Assembly: GCF_000478605.2 (NCBI RefSeq)
Contig: NZ_ASHX02000001.1
Coordinates: 186,001-250,000 of the forward strand
Reading direction: 5' to 3'
Source of the DNA: Streptomyces thermolilacinus SPC6
Lineage (GTDB): Bacteria; Actinomycetota; Actinomycetes; Streptomycetales; Streptomycetaceae
Length of the DNA: 64,000 bases
Of this stretch, positions 43,058-53,437 are shown one piece after another; the stretch's first letter is position 1, and each line of letters begins with the position of its first letter. Both the position numbers and the translations under genes were made by a program. A model generated the notes under the pieces. It saw only the letters and a list, made by a program, of their open reading frames with translations, was not told where the DNA came from and ran no database searches.

Positions 43058-46000
43058 ATGACCACCGCACACGCCGAACGCGCCACCGCCAACACGACCG
43101 CACCCGCCGAACGCGCCACCACCAACACGACCGCGTCCGCGCCCGCCTCCAAGCTCTCCCCCGCCGCGCGCCGCCTCCTGGAGCGCCGTCTGCGCGGCCG
43201 GGCCGGGGCCGCGCCCGCCGGTATCCCGCGCCTCGACCCGCGACCGGACCGCGTCCCGCTGTCGGCGGCGCAGCAGCGCCTGTACTTCCTGCACCGCCTC
43301 GACCCGGACGGGGTCGAGTACCTGATGCCGGCGGCCTGGCGGTTCACCGGCCCGCTGGACACGGCCGCGCTCGACGGCGCGGTCCGCGACCTGGTCGGCC
43401 GCCACGAGCAGCTGCGGGTCGTGTTCACCGAGGAGGAGGGCGTCCCCGCGCAGCGCGTCCTCGACGGGGAGCCCATCGGCCTCGACGTGGTGGAGCTGCC
43501 CGGAGCCGTACGGGACGGGGGCGCCGACGCGCTCGCCGCGGCCGTGCGGGAGGTCGCCGCGCAGCCCTTCGACCTGGCGTCCGAGCCCGGGTTCCGGGCG
43601 GTGCTGCTGCGGGTCGCGGACGACGACCACGTGCTGGTCCTGGCCCTGCACCACATCGTGGCGGACGGCTGGTCGCTGGACGTGCTGCTGCGCGACCTGG
43701 CCGCGTTCCACCGGGCCCGCACCGAGGGCACCGACGCCGCCCTGCCGGCCCTGCCGATCGCGTACACGGACTACGCGGTGTGGCAGCGCGGCAGCGACCA
43801 CGGCGACGACCTCGCGTACTGGCGGAGCACGCTCGCCGGGCTGACCCCGCTGGAGCTGCCCACCGACCGTCCGCGCCCCGCCGAACGCTCCTACACGGGC
43901 GCCCTCCACACGGTGGAGCTGCCCCCGGAGCTGACGGACCGGCTGCGGGCGCTCGGCGAACGCGCCGACGCCACCACGTACATGACGCTGATGGCGGCGT
44001 TCCAGGCGACGCTGGCGTTCCACAGCGGGCAGGACGACATCGCGATCGGCACCGTCGTCGCCAACCGGGAGCGGCCCGAGACGGAACAGCTGGCCGGGTT
44101 CTTCGTGAACACCCTCGTCGTGCGCACCGACCTGTCGGGCGACCCGACCGGTGACGAGCTGCTGGGCCGCACCCGGGAGAGCGTGCTGGGCGCGCTGTCG
44201 CACCAGTCGCTGCCGTTCGAGAAGGTCGTCGACGAGCTGAGCCCGGAGCGGGACCTCGGCCGCAACCCGCTGTTCCAGGTGCTGTTCACCCACACCCCCG
44301 CGTCGTCGGGCGCGTTCCGGCTCGGGGAGGCGGAGGGCGCGGTGTTCCCGATCGACCTGACGACCGCGAAGTTCGATCTGACCCTGGACGTGCTGGAGGG
44401 CGACGGGCGGATCGCGCTGCGGTTCGTGTACCGCCCGGACCTGTTCACCGAGGAGTCCGTGTCCCGGTTCGCCGCCCATCTGGTGGCGGTGCTGCGGGCG
44501 TTCGTACGGGTGCCGAGCGTGCCGCTCAGCGAGATGGCGCTGCTCACGGACGAGGAGATCGGCGAGCTGCTGGGCCCGGACGGCCCCGCCAACCGGCCCG
44601 CGCTCCCGGAGCCGGGCCCGGTGCGGGAGGCTGCCGCGCCGCGCACCGCCCTGGAGCGCTTCGCCGAGCACGCGCGCCGCGCCCCGGACGCCGTCGCCGT
44701 GTCGGGTGGCGGGCGGAGCCTGACGTACGGGGAGCTGGACGCCGCGTCGCGGGCGCTGGCCCGGCGGCTGCGGGCGGCGGGAGCGGGGCCCGAGCGGCTG
44801 GTCGGCGTGTGCGTCGGGCGCGGCCCGGAGCTGGCGGTGGCGCTGCTCGGCGTGTGGCGGTCGGGCGCGGCGTACCTGCCGCTGGACCCGTCGCACCCGA
44901 AGGCCCGGCGGGAGTTCACGGTGACCGACGCGGGCGTGTCCCTGGTGGTCGCGGGCGGCGCGGGGCGCGCGGCCGTGGAGGGGCTGCCGGTGGAGGTGGT
45001 GCCGCTGGAGGGCGCCCCTGACGACGGGGCCGACGGCGCGCACGACGGCTCGCTGGAGGACGCGCCGGGCGCGGACCGGCTCGCGTACGTCATCTACACC
45101 TCCGGTTCCACGGGCCGGCCCAAGGGCGTGGAGCTGACCCACGGGAACCTCGCCTGGCTGCTGGACGCCGCCGACCGGCACTTCTCGTTCGGCGCGGACG
45201 ACGTGTGGACGCTGGTGCACTCCCCCGCGTTCGACTTCTCCGTCTGGGAGCTGTGGGGGCCGCTGACCTCGGGCGGGCGGGTCGTGGTGCTCACCGACGA
45301 CGAGGTGCGCGACCCGGCTGCGGTGCTGCGGGTGCTGCGCGAGGAGCGGGTGACGGTGCTGAACCAGACGCCCGCCGCGTTCAAGGGGCTGCGGGCGCAC
45401 ATGGCGCAGTCCGGCGCGGTCTTCGCGGACCTGGCGCTGCGGACGGTCGTCTTCGGCGGCGACGCGTTCGACGCGCGGGACTACCGGGACTGGTTCACCG
45501 TCCCGGAGGGCGAGCGGCCGGCGCTGGTGAACATGTACGGGATCACCGAGACGACCGTGCACGTCACGTACCGGCTGATCACCGAGGCGGACACGGTGTC
45601 GCCGGTCACCTCGCCCATCGGGCGGCCGCTGGCCGGGCAGCACGGCTACGTCCTGGACCGGTTCCGGCGGCTGGTGCCGCGCGGCACGGTCGGTGAGCTG
45701 TACGTCGCCGGGGGCGGCGTGGCGCGCGGCTACCGCAACCGCCCCGAGCTGTCCGCCGAGCGGTTCCCCGCCGACCCGTTCGGCCCGGGCGGGACGCGCA
45801 TGTACCGGACGGGCGACCTGGTGCGGGTGCTGCCCGACGGGGAGCTGGCGTACGTGGGGCGGGCCGACCACCAGGTGAAGGTGCGGGGCTTCCGGATCGA
45901 GCCGGGCGAGATCGAGACGGCCCTGCGCGCCCTGCCCGGCGTGGCGGACGCCGCCGTGGTGGCCAGGCCCGAGCCGCAGGGCGCCCGGCTGGTGGCGCAC

Positions 46001-49000
46001 GTGGTGCTGACGGAGGGCCGCCCGCTGGACGCGGCGGACCTGCGGGACCGGCTGCGGCTGACCCTGCCGTCGTACATGGTGCCCGCGCTGTTCGTGCGGC
46101 ACGAGCGGCTGCCGCTCACCGCGAACGGCAAGGTGGACCGGGCCGCGCTGCGGGCGGTGGCGGGTGACGCGGCCGCCGCGCCCGAGGGACACGTGCCGCC
46201 GCGCGGCGAGACGGAGGAGGCGCTGGCCCGGGTGTGGGCCGAGGTGCTGGGCGTGGAGCGGGTCAGCCGTACGGCGAACTTCTTCGACCTGGGCGGCGAC
46301 TCGATCCTGGCGCTGCGGGTGATCGGCCTGGCGCGGTCGGCGGGCCTCGCGCTGACGGTGCCCGACCTGTTCCGGGCGCCGACGCTGGGCGACCTTGCGG
46401 CGATGGCGACGGCGGCCGACGGGGAGGCGCCGCCGCCGGTGGAGCCGTTCTCGCAGCTCGACCCGGCGGACCGGGCGCGGCTCCCGGAGGGCCTGGAGGA
46501 CGCGTACCCGCTGACGATGCTCCAGGCGGGCATGCTGCACGAGATGCTCGCCGACGAGCGGCGCGGCGCCTACCACAACGTCACCGACCTGAAGATCACC
46601 GTTCCGGAGGGGTTCGGCCTGGCGGCGTTCCAGGCGGCGGTGGACGCGGTGGTGCGCGAGCACGGCATCCTGCGGACCTCCGTGGACCTCGTGTCGTACT
46701 CCGAGCCGCTCCAGCTCGTGCACCGCGAGGCGGCCCTGCCCGTCGGCTACACGGATCTGCGGGGCCTTCCCCGCGAGGAGCAGCGCGCGGCCCTGCGGCA
46801 GTACGTGGACGAGGAGTTCGGGCGGCGCTTCGACCTGGCCGCGCCGCCGCTGGTCCGCATCCACCTGCACCACCTCACCGACCACGAGCTGCGGCTCACC
46901 CTGACGGACTGCCATGTCGTCCTGGACGGCTGGAGCCTGACCTCGCTCATCGCCGACCTGCTGGACCTGCACCGGCAGGCCGTGGCGCACGGCCGGACGC
47001 CGAAGCTGCCCGCCGCGCCCCAGTTCGCGGAGTACGTGGCGCTGGAGCGGGCGGCCGTACGCGACGAGGAGGGCCTCGCGTACTGGCGCACGGCGCTGGA
47101 CGCGCTGAGCCCGGTGCGGTTCACGCGGCGCGGCGACGGCGACGAGGGGGCCGCGGAGAGCGTGTACGAGACGAAACGCTCGTACAAGCGGCTCGCCGGG
47201 CCCGTCGGGCGGCTCGCCCGGCAGGCGGGCGTGCCGAGGCGGACGGTGCTGCTGACGGCCTTCCACCACCTGATGAGCCTGTACGCCGAGCGGGACGACA
47301 GCGCCGGGCACGCGATCGCCCTGGTCACCAACGGCCGGCCGGAGCTGCCGGGCGCGGACCGGATGCGCGGGCTGTTCCTCAACACGGTTCCGTTCGGCGT
47401 GGAGCGCCCGCGCGGCAGCTGGCTGGAGTACGTGCGGGCCGTGTTCGCGGCCGAGCGGGAGATGCTGCCGCACCGCAGGGTGCCGCTGGTGCGGCTGGCG
47501 GAGCTGCGGCCGGGCGAGCCGAGCCCCGTGCAGGCGGTGTTCAACTTCGTCAACTTCCACCGGCTGTCCGGCGACACGTGGGACGAGTCGATGGAGATCG
47601 CCAGGACCATGTTCCCGCTGCTGGTCAACGCGTCCGTGGACGGCTTCCAGCTGGACGCCGACCCCGCGTACGTGTCCCCCGCGACGGCGGACCAGCTAGC
47701 GGATCTGCTGTGCGGGGTGCTGGAGACGATGGTGTCCGCACCGGACGCGCCGGTCACGCGGCCCGCGCTGCGCGGTGAGGCGCGGCAGCGGGTGCTTGCC
47801 GGGGCGCGCGGCGCGGACCTGCCCGGCGACGGGCTGATGTTCCACGAGTGCGTGGCCCGGCACGCGGCGCGCACCCCCGACGCGGTGGCCGTCGCGCACG
47901 CCGCCGAAGAGGTCACGTACGCCGGACTCGACGGCGCGGCGGAGCGGTTGGCGGCGCGGCTGCGGACGCTGGGGGTGGGCCCGGAGGCGGTCGTCGGGAT
48001 CTGCGTGAACCGGGGCCCGGACATGCTGCGGGCGGTGCTGGGCGTGCTCAAGGCGGGCGGAGCGTTCCTGCCGCTGGACCCGCAGCACCCGGTGGAGCGG
48101 CTGGCGTTCACGGCGCGGGACAGCGGCATGCGGGTGCTGCTCACGCAGTCGCCGCTGGCCGGGGCGGTGCCGTTCGACGGTCCCGTGCTGTGCCTGGACG
48201 ACCCGGCGGTGTGGGAGCCGTCGGAGGTGCCGGTGGGCACGGCACCGGCCGTGACGCCCGACACGACCGCGTACGTCATCTACACGTCCGGCTCCACGGG
48301 CACCCCGAAGGGCGCGACCGTCCCGCACCGGGGCCTGACCAACATGCTGGAGGGCCAGCGGGACGTGGTGCAGCCGTCACCCGACGACCGGGTGCTCCAG
48401 TTCGCGTCGTTCAGCTTCGACGCGTCGGTCCTGGAGATGACCTGGGCGCTGGCCAACGGCGGCCGCCTGTGCACCGCCCCGAAGGAGGCCCTGCGGCCGG
48501 GACCCGACCTCGCGGCGACGCTGCGGGAGTACCGGATCACCGGCACGATGCTGCCGCCCAGCGCGCTAGCGGTGCTGGACGAGGACCGGTTCCCCGACCT
48601 GGCGGTGCTCCAGGTCGCCGGTGAGGCGTGCCCGGCGGAGCTGGCCCGGACGTGGTCCCGCGGCCGGCGCATGTACAACGTGTACGGGCTGAGCGAGACC
48701 TCGTCCTGGTCGGTCGCCGCCCGCCTCGCCCCGGACTGCCGCCGCACGCCCCTCGGCCGCCCGATCCGCAACACGCAGGTCCACGTCCTGGACGACGACC
48801 TCCAGCCGGTCCCGGACGGGGTGCCCGGGGAGATCCACCTCGGCGGGTACGCCGTCGGCCGGGGCTACCTCGACCGGCCCGCGCTGACCGCGGCGACGTT
48901 CGTCCCCGACCCGTACGGCGCGCCCGGCGACCGGCTGTGCCGCACCGGCGACATCGGCGTGCGGCGGCCGGACGGCCAGGTGGAGTGGCTGGGCCGACGG

Positions 49001-50392
49001 GACGGGCAGGTGAAGCTGCGCGGGTTCCGCATCGAGCTGGGCGAGGTGGAGCACGCCCTGCGGGAGCTGCCCGAGGTGCGGCAGGCGGTCGTCCTGCTCC
49101 GCCGCGACCTGCCGGGCGGCGAACCGGCCCTCGTCGCCTACGTCGTGCTCCGCGAGGGCTCCGGGGCGGGCGAGGAGGAGCTGCGGCGCGGGCTGCGGGC
49201 GCGGATGCCCGCGTACATGGTGCCCGCGTTCTTCGTGCCCCTCGACGACCTGCCCGTCAACACGAGCGGCAAGACCGACAAGCGGGCCCTGCCGCTGCCG
49301 TCGGCGGGACGCGAGCGGGGCGCCACCCCGTACGTCGCCCCGAGCACGGCCGCCGAGCTGCTGCTCGCGGAGGTGTGGCGCGGCGTCCTCGGGGTCGAGG
49401 AGGTCGGGGTGCACGACGACTTCTTCCGGCTGGGCGGCAGTTCCCTGTCCACCGTGCGGGTGGCCGCGCAGGCGACGGCGCGCGGCCTCCGGGTGACCGT
49501 GCGGGACCTCATCGAGGCGCCCACCATCGCCCAGCTGGCGTCCCGCGCCGGGGCGGCGGCCGCGGCGGAGGTCCGCTCCGAGGTGCGGCTGCGGGACGGG
49601 CAGGGCGCGCCGCTGTGGTGCGTGCACCCGACGGGCGGGAGTGCCGCGTGGTACGTGCCGCTGGCCCGTGAACTGCCGCCGGGGCGGCCGGTGCGGGCGT
49701 TCCAGGCGCGCGGGCTGCTGGGCGGGGTGGACCCGACGACGGTGGCCGGGATCGCCGCGAACTACGTCGCCGAGATCGCCGCGCACGGCTGGCGGGGCCC
49801 GCACGACCTGCTGGGCTGGTCGATGGGCGCCAACCTGGCGCTGGAGATGGCGACGCAGCTGCACGAGGCCGGGCACACGGTCGAGCCGCTGGTGCTGATC
49901 GAGCCGTACCTGCCGAACCCGGTGGCGGCCGAGCGGCTGGCCGGGGTGGGCCGCGACATGGTGAACGCGCTGGGCATGCGCGACCGGATCCGCGCGCTGG
50001 CGCCGTCCCCGGAGCGGGAGGCGGCCGTGGCGGAGCTCACCGCGCTGCTGCTGGGCGCGGGGATGAGCCCCAGCGAGGCGGCGCTCGTGGAGAACGCGCC
50101 GATCGAGGTGTGGCACTCGCTGCTGGTCGCGCTGGCCGGGTACCGGGTGCGCCCGTACCCGGGCCACATCCACCTGGTGGTGGGCAGCACGGCGGCCGGG
50201 CTGCCCGAGGACGAGCCGATGCCCGGCCTGGACGTCGGATACCGGACCTATGTCGCACGGTGGCGCGAGCTGGCGCTGGGCGGTCTGACGGTCCATGTCA
50301 CGGAGGGGGACCACATGTCGATGATGTCCGAGCGGCTGATGCCCGCGACCGCCGCGCTGCTGGCGAGGATCGGGACGGGGGTCGCGCGATGA
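43058..50392 (+). CDS. Bimodular NRPS with thioesterase, C-A-PCP-C-A-PCP-TE, 2444 aa
   Basis: An N-terminal helix ([17 protein letters not shown]) precedes C1 with HHIVADGWS (His198-199). A1 has [11 protein letters not shown] near 681; its pocket reads D-F-W-N-V-G-M-V-H, one residue off the Thr code DFWNIGMVHK, so Thr is a good call. PCP1 has Ser1082. C2 has CHVVLDGWS (Cys1285, His1286, Asp1290), with the first His replaced. A2 has [11 protein letters not shown] near 1743; pocket D-A-L-M-Q-A-V-S-W, unassigned. PCP2 has Ser2129. The TE at about 2170-2444 has GWSMG (Ser2255) and GDHMS (His2419); the acid position reads LIEPYLP, Glu instead of the usual Asp. It completes and releases a peptide of a starter plus four residues. 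The gene follows the first NRPS by 171 bases. Confidence 0.96.
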   Translation: MTTAHAERATANTTAPAERATTNTTASAPASKLSPAARRLLERRLRGRAGAAPAGIPRLDPRPDRVPLSAAQQRLYFLHRLDPDGVEYLMPAAWRFTGPLDTAALDGAVRDLVGRHEQLRVVFTEEEGVPAQRVLDGEPIGLDVVELPGAVRDGGADALAAAVREVAAQPFDLASEPGFRAVLLRVADDDHVLVLALHHIVADGWSLDVLLRDLAAFHRARTEGTDAALPALPIAYTDYAVWQRGSDHGDDLAYWRSTLAGLTPLELPTDRPRPAERSYTGALHTVELPPELTDRLRALGERADATTYMTLMAAFQATLAFHSGQDDIAIGTVVANRERPETEQLAGFFVNTLVVRTDLSGDPTGDELLGRTRESVLGALSHQSLPFEKVVDELSPERDLGRNPLFQVLFTHTPASSGAFRLGEAEGAVFPIDLTTAKFDLTLDVLEGDGRIALRFVYRPDLFTEESVSRFAAHLVAVLRAFVRVPSVPLSEMALLTDEEIGELLGPDGPANRPALPEPGPVREAAAPRTALERFAEHARRAPDAVAVSGGGRSLTYGELDAASRALARRLRAAGAGPERLVGVCVGRGPELAVALLGVWRSGAAYLPLDPSHPKARREFTVTDAGVSLVVAGGAGRAAVEGLPVEVVPLEGAPDDGADGAHDGSLEDAPGADRLAYVIYTSGSTGRPKGVELTHGNLAWLLDAADRHFSFGADDVWTLVHSPAFDFSVWELWGPLTSGGRVVVLTDDEVRDPAAVLRVLREERVTVLNQTPAAFKGLRAHMAQSGAVFADLALRTVVFGGDAFDARDYRDWFTVPEGERPALVNMYGITETTVHVTYRLITEADTVSPVTSPIGRPLAGQHGYVLDRFRRLVPRGTVGELYVAGGGVARGYRNRPELSAERFPADPFGPGGTRMYRTGDLVRVLPDGELAYVGRADHQVKVRGFRIEPGEIETALRALPGVADAAVVARPEPQGARLVAHVVLTEGRPLDAADLRDRLRLTLPSYMVPALFVRHERLPLTANGKVDRAALRAVAGDAAAAPEGHVPPRGETEEALARVWAEVLGVERVSRTANFFDLGGDSILALRVIGLARSAGLALTVPDLFRAPTLGDLAAMATAADGEAPPPVEPFSQLDPADRARLPEGLEDAYPLTMLQAGMLHEMLADERRGAYHNVTDLKITVPEGFGLAAFQAAVDAVVREHGILRTSVDLVSYSEPLQLVHREAALPVGYTDLRGLPREEQRAALRQYVDEEFGRRFDLAAPPLVRIHLHHLTDHELRLTLTDCHVVLDGWSLTSLIADLLDLHRQAVAHGRTPKLPAAPQFAEYVALERAAVRDEEGLAYWRTALDALSPVRFTRRGDGDEGAAESVYETKRSYKRLAGPVGRLARQAGVPRRTVLLTAFHHLMSLYAERDDSAGHAIALVTNGRPELPGADRMRGLFLNTVPFGVERPRGSWLEYVRAVFAAEREMLPHRRVPLVRLAELRPGEPSPVQAVFNFVNFHRLSGDTWDESMEIARTMFPLLVNASVDGFQLDADPAYVSPATADQLADLLCGVLETMVSAPDAPVTRPALRGEARQRVLAGARGADLPGDGLMFHECVARHAARTPDAVAVAHAAEEVTYAGLDGAAERLAARLRTLGVGPEAVVGICVNRGPDMLRAVLGVLKAGGAFLPLDPQHPVERLAFTARDSGMRVLLTQSPLAGAVPFDGPVLCLDDPAVWEPSEVPVGTAPAVTPDTTAYVIYTSGSTGTPKGATVPHRGLTNMLEGQRDVVQPSPDDRVLQFASFSFDASVLEMTWALANGGRLCTAPKEALRPGPDLAATLREYRITGTMLPPSALAVLDEDRFPDLAVLQVAGEACPAELARTWSRGRRMYNVYGLSETSSWSVAARLAPDCRRTPLGRPIRNTQVHVLDDDLQPVPDGVPGEIHLGGYAVGRGYLDRPALTAATFVPDPYGAPGDRLCRTGDIGVRRPDGQVEWLGRRDGQVKLRGFRIELGEVEHALRELPEVRQAVVLLRRDLPGGEPALVAYVVLREGSGAGEEELRRGLRARMPAYMVPAFFVPLDDLPVNTSGKTDKRALPLPSAGRERGATPYVAPSTAAELLLAEVWRGVLGVEEVGVHDDFFRLGGSSLSTVRVAAQATARGLRVTVRDLIEAPTIAQLASRAGAAAAAEVRSEVRLRDGQGAPLWCVHPTGGSAAWYVPLARELPPGRPVRAFQARGLLGGVDPTTVAGIAANYVAEIAAHGWRGPHDLLGWSMGANLALEMATQLHEAGHTVEPLVLIEPYLPNPVAAERLAGVGRDMVNALGMRDRIRALAPSPEREAAVAELTALLLGAGMSPSEAALVENAPIEVWHSLLVALAGYRVRPYPGHIHLVVGSTAAGLPEDEPMPGLDVGYRTYVARWRELALGGLTVHVTEGDHMSMMSERLMPATAALLARIGTGVAR

Positions 50393-51954
50393 CCACGACG
50401 ACGATGCCGGCGGGCACGGGCCGCACGGGAGCGGCGACGGCCTGCCCGGTCACCACGGCCCCCAGCGGGCGGGCCACCACCTCGACGGCCACGGCCCCGA
50501 CCGCGCCCGACACCACCGCGACGGCCGCGGCCCCGGCCCGCACGGCCACCGGCTGCCCGGTCACGGCGGCGACGGCCGCGGCCACGGCCCCGACGACGGC
50601 GGCACCGGGCAGGGCCTCGGCGGCCGGCACGGCCACGGCACGGGCCACGACGGCGGCACCGGGCAAGGCCTCGGCCACCGGCACCGCCGCGGGTGGCGCG
50701 CCCGCGCCGACGGGCTCCGCCGGGGCCCGCGCCGGGGGCTTCACCGAGCAGTACCTGCTCTCGCCCGCCGTGAACGCCGACCCGTACGGGTACCTCAACG
50801 CGCTGCGCGACCACGACCCCGTGTACTGGAGCGCGATGCACCGGGCGTGGCTGGTCACCGGCCACGACCACCTGATGCACTGCCTGCGCGACCCCGCCGT
50901 CTCGGCGGACCGGGTGCGGCCGCTGATGGACGCCGTCCCGGAGGGCGCCCGTGACGACGCGGAGCGGGCGTTCGGCATCCTGTCCCGCTGGATGGTGTTC
51001 AACGACCCGCCGCAGCACCGGCGGCTGCGGCAGGTGTTCCAGGACCAGTTCGCCGCCCGCGCCATCGGCCGCTACCGGGGGTTCGTGGAGCGGGCCACGC
51101 GGGCCATGGCGGACCGGCGGGCCGCGCCCGGGAAGGCCGGGGACCTGGTCGCCGACATCGCCCGGCCGCTGCCGGCGCTGGTGTTCGCCCGCTGGCTGGG
51201 AGTGCCGCAGGCCGACGCGCCGTCCTTCTGGTACTGGAACGCCCGCGTGGGCGACCTGGTGCTCGGCGCGGCCCAGGAGGAACGCGAGTACCGCACGTCC
51301 CTCCAGTCGCTGGTCAATCTGGAGGACTACCTCGCGGACCTGGTCCGGCAGCGCCGGGCGGACCCGAAGGACGACCTGATCAGCGCCGTGCTGGCGGGCG
51401 GCCGCGTCGGGACGTCCGTCAGCGAGGAGGAGTTCGTCGGGATGCTGACGCAGATGGCGTTCGCGGGCGGCGAGACGACGAGCAACCTCATCGCCAACAC
51501 GATGCTGGCGCTGCTGACCCGCCCCGACCAGCTCGCGGCGGTCCGCGAGGACCCGCTGGCGCTGGTGCCGATGGCGGTGGAGGAGACGATGCGCTTCGAC
51601 GGGCCGTCGAAGATGTCGATCCGTATCGCGGCCGATGACCTGGACCTCGACGGCAGGCCGGTACGGGCCGGGGACCGGCTGTTCCTGGTGACGGCAGCCG
51701 CCAACCGGGACCCGGACCGGTTCGCCGACCCGGACCGGTTCGACGTCCGGCGCGGCAGCGGCGGGCCGATGCACCTGGGCTTCGGGTTCGGCGCGCACTT
51801 CTGCGTCGGCGCGGCGCTGGCCCGGCTGGTCGCCGTGAGCGCGGTCGACGTGCTCGTGCGGGAACGCCCCGGCCTGGAACCGGCGGACGAGCCCCTGTCC
51901 TGGCAGCCGTCGCTGCTCAACCGCGCGTTGACGGCCCTGCCCGTCCGCTACTGA
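50389..51954 (+). CDS. Cytochrome P450 with a long low-complexity N-terminus, 521 aa
   Basis: The P450 body starts near residue 118 ([20 protein letters not shown]). It has the I-helix AGGETTSN, the ExxR motif (EETMR) and the haem loop [16 protein letters not shown] with Cys472. The first 117 residues are an Ala/Thr/Gly/Pro-rich tract with repeated bits such as CPVT and [18 protein letters not shown], about 100 residues longer than usual bacterial P450s. The ATG overlaps the NRPS stop by four bases (ATGA), so the start is well supported, although internal initiation cannot be excluded. It probably hydroxylates or cross-links the peptide or a carrier-bound residue. The redox partners are not encoded nearby. 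Confidence 0.94.
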   Translation: MTTTTMPAGTGRTGAATACPVTTAPSGRATTSTATAPTAPDTTATAAAPARTATGCPVTAATAAATAPTTAAPGRASAAGTATARATTAAPGKASATGTAAGGAPAPTGSAGARAGGFTEQYLLSPAVNADPYGYLNALRDHDPVYWSAMHRAWLVTGHDHLMHCLRDPAVSADRVRPLMDAVPEGARDDAERAFGILSRWMVFNDPPQHRRLRQVFQDQFAARAIGRYRGFVERATRAMADRRAAPGKAGDLVADIARPLPALVFARWLGVPQADAPSFWYWNARVGDLVLGAAQEEREYRTSLQSLVNLEDYLADLVRQRRADPKDDLISAVLAGGRVGTSVSEEEFVGMLTQMAFAGGETTSNLIANTMLALLTRPDQLAAVREDPLALVPMAVEETMRFDGPSKMSIRIAADDLDLDGRPVRAGDRLFLVTAAANRDPDRFADPDRFDVRRGSGGPMHLGFGFGAHFCVGAALARLVAVSAVDVLVRERPGLEPADEPLSWQPSLLNRALTALPVRY

Positions 51955-51994
51955 CCACCCGCCGCCCGCACGGCGGCGTGACGAAGGGTTCGAC

Positions 51995-53251
51995 ATGGCG
52001 AACACTCTGACCAGCGCCGGGGCGCGGCTCTGGTCCCCCGCCCGGCAGCGGTCGTTCCGGCTGCTGTGGATGGGGCAGTCCCTGTCCCTGCTCGGGGACG
52101 GCTTCAGCTACATCGCGTTCTCGTGGATCACACTGAACCTCACCGGCTCGACGCTGAGCCTCGGGTACGTGCTGGCGTTCCAGGCGGTGCCCAGGGCGGT
52201 GCTGACGCTGGTCGGCGGGTCGCTCAGCGACACCTGGTCCAGCCGGACGCTGATGGCGTTCTCCAGCTGGGCGCGGGCCGCCCTGATGGTGACGGTGGGC
52301 TTCCTGGGCCTCGCCGGGTCCCTGACGGTGTGGATGCTGTGCGTGGCCGCGGCGCTGTTCGGCGCGGTGGACGCGTTCTTCCAGCCGGCCAGGGCGTCCA
52401 TCCTGCCGACGGTCGTCGGGAAGGAGACGCTGGCGCCCGCGAACGCCCTGCTGGGGGTGGGCGCGAAGGTGTCGGCCGTGCTGGGCCCTGCGGTGGGCGG
52501 TCTGGTGGTGGCGGTGGCGGACGCGCCGGTCGCGTTCCTCGTGGACGGTGTCTGTTTCGCGCTGTGCGGGCTGTGCGTGGCGAGCATCCGGACGCTGCCC
52601 CCGGAGCCGAAGGAGGGCGGTGACGCGGGCGGGGCGGCCGCTCCCGCCGCCTCGCTGGGGGCCCGCATCCGGGAGGGCCTGCGCTACGCGTGGGAGGACC
52701 CGCGCATCCGCACGGTCCTCGTGGTGGACATGGCGGTGACGTTCTGCCACTCGGGGCCCTTCACGGTGGGCTTCGCGACGCTGGCGAAGATCGACCTGGA
52801 GGGCGGCTCCACGACGCTGGGTCTGCTCAACGGGGCCCTGGCGGGCGGGGCGATGCTCGGCGCCCTGACCGGCGGGATGGTGGGCGGCAGGCCGCGCGTC
52901 GGGCTGCTGATCGCCGCGCTGGCCGGGTGGCTCGCCGTCGGCATGGGCGTCCTCGGGACGGTCGGCAACACGGCGGCCGCACTCGGCACGGTCCTGATGA
53001 TGGGCTTCGGCATCGGCTTCCAGGGCGTGTTCGGCGTCAGCTGGATCCAGCGGAACATCGACGGGTCGGTGCTGAGCCGGGTGATCTCCGTGGACATGGT
53101 CCTCGGGTACGCCGTCGCGCCGCTGTCGCTCGTCGTGTGCGGGGCGCTCGCCCAGTCGGGCACGGCGCCGATGTTCGCGCTGACGGCGGTGATCCTGACC
53201 CTGACGGCCCTGGGGGTCCTCGCCTCGCGGACGGTGCGGGAGATGCGCTGA
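51995..53251 (+). CDS. MFS exporter, 418 aa
   Basis: This is a 12-helix major facilitator of the MFS_3 type. QSLSLLGDGFSYIAFSWITL starts helix 1, GGSLSDTWSSR is the loop 2-3 motif A, and a central loop (PPEPKEGGDAGG) separates the two halves. It follows the P450 gene by 40 bases on the same strand with AAGGG before the ATG, so it is the last gene of the NRPS operon and the likely exporter and self-resistance gene for the peptide. It is not a peptide-processing ABC transporter of the LanT type. A terminator lies just beyond. Confidence 0.92.
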   Translation: MANTLTSAGARLWSPARQRSFRLLWMGQSLSLLGDGFSYIAFSWITLNLTGSTLSLGYVLAFQAVPRAVLTLVGGSLSDTWSSRTLMAFSSWARAALMVTVGFLGLAGSLTVWMLCVAAALFGAVDAFFQPARASILPTVVGKETLAPANALLGVGAKVSAVLGPAVGGLVVAVADAPVAFLVDGVCFALCGLCVASIRTLPPEPKEGGDAGGAAAPAASLGARIREGLRYAWEDPRIRTVLVVDMAVTFCHSGPFTVGFATLAKIDLEGGSTTLGLLNGALAGGAMLGALTGGMVGGRPRVGLLIAALAGWLAVGMGVLGTVGNTAAALGTVLMMGFGIGFQGVFGVSWIQRNIDGSVLSRVISVDMVLGYAVAPLSLVVCGALAQSGTAPMFALTAVILTLTALGVLASRTVREMR

Positions 53252-53279
53252 GCGGGGCCGCGCCCCGGTACCCGGCACC

Positions 53280-53318
53280 GCGGACCGTACGCCCCCGAGC
53301 GGGGGCCGTACGGTCCGC
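53280..53318. terminator. Hairpin between convergent exporter and LAL regulator genes
   Basis: A 12-bp stem GCGGACCGTACG/CGTACGGTCCGC encloses a further CCCCC/GGGGG stem with one unpaired base. It is placed between convergent gene ends. Confidence 0.7.
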
Positions 53319-53437
53319 GCGGCCGTACCCGGGGCCGTACGCCCGCGCGACCGGTCACCGCGCTCGTCGGCGGGCGCACGGCCGCACCGGCCGGCCGCAC
53401 CAGAACCGCGCCGCGGGCCTCGGCGGGAACGGAGCCC

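Noticed and set aside
37841..47560. Long minus-strand open frames opposite both NRPS genes
   Set aside because: High-GC antisense shadows rich in Arg, His and Pro with no motif.
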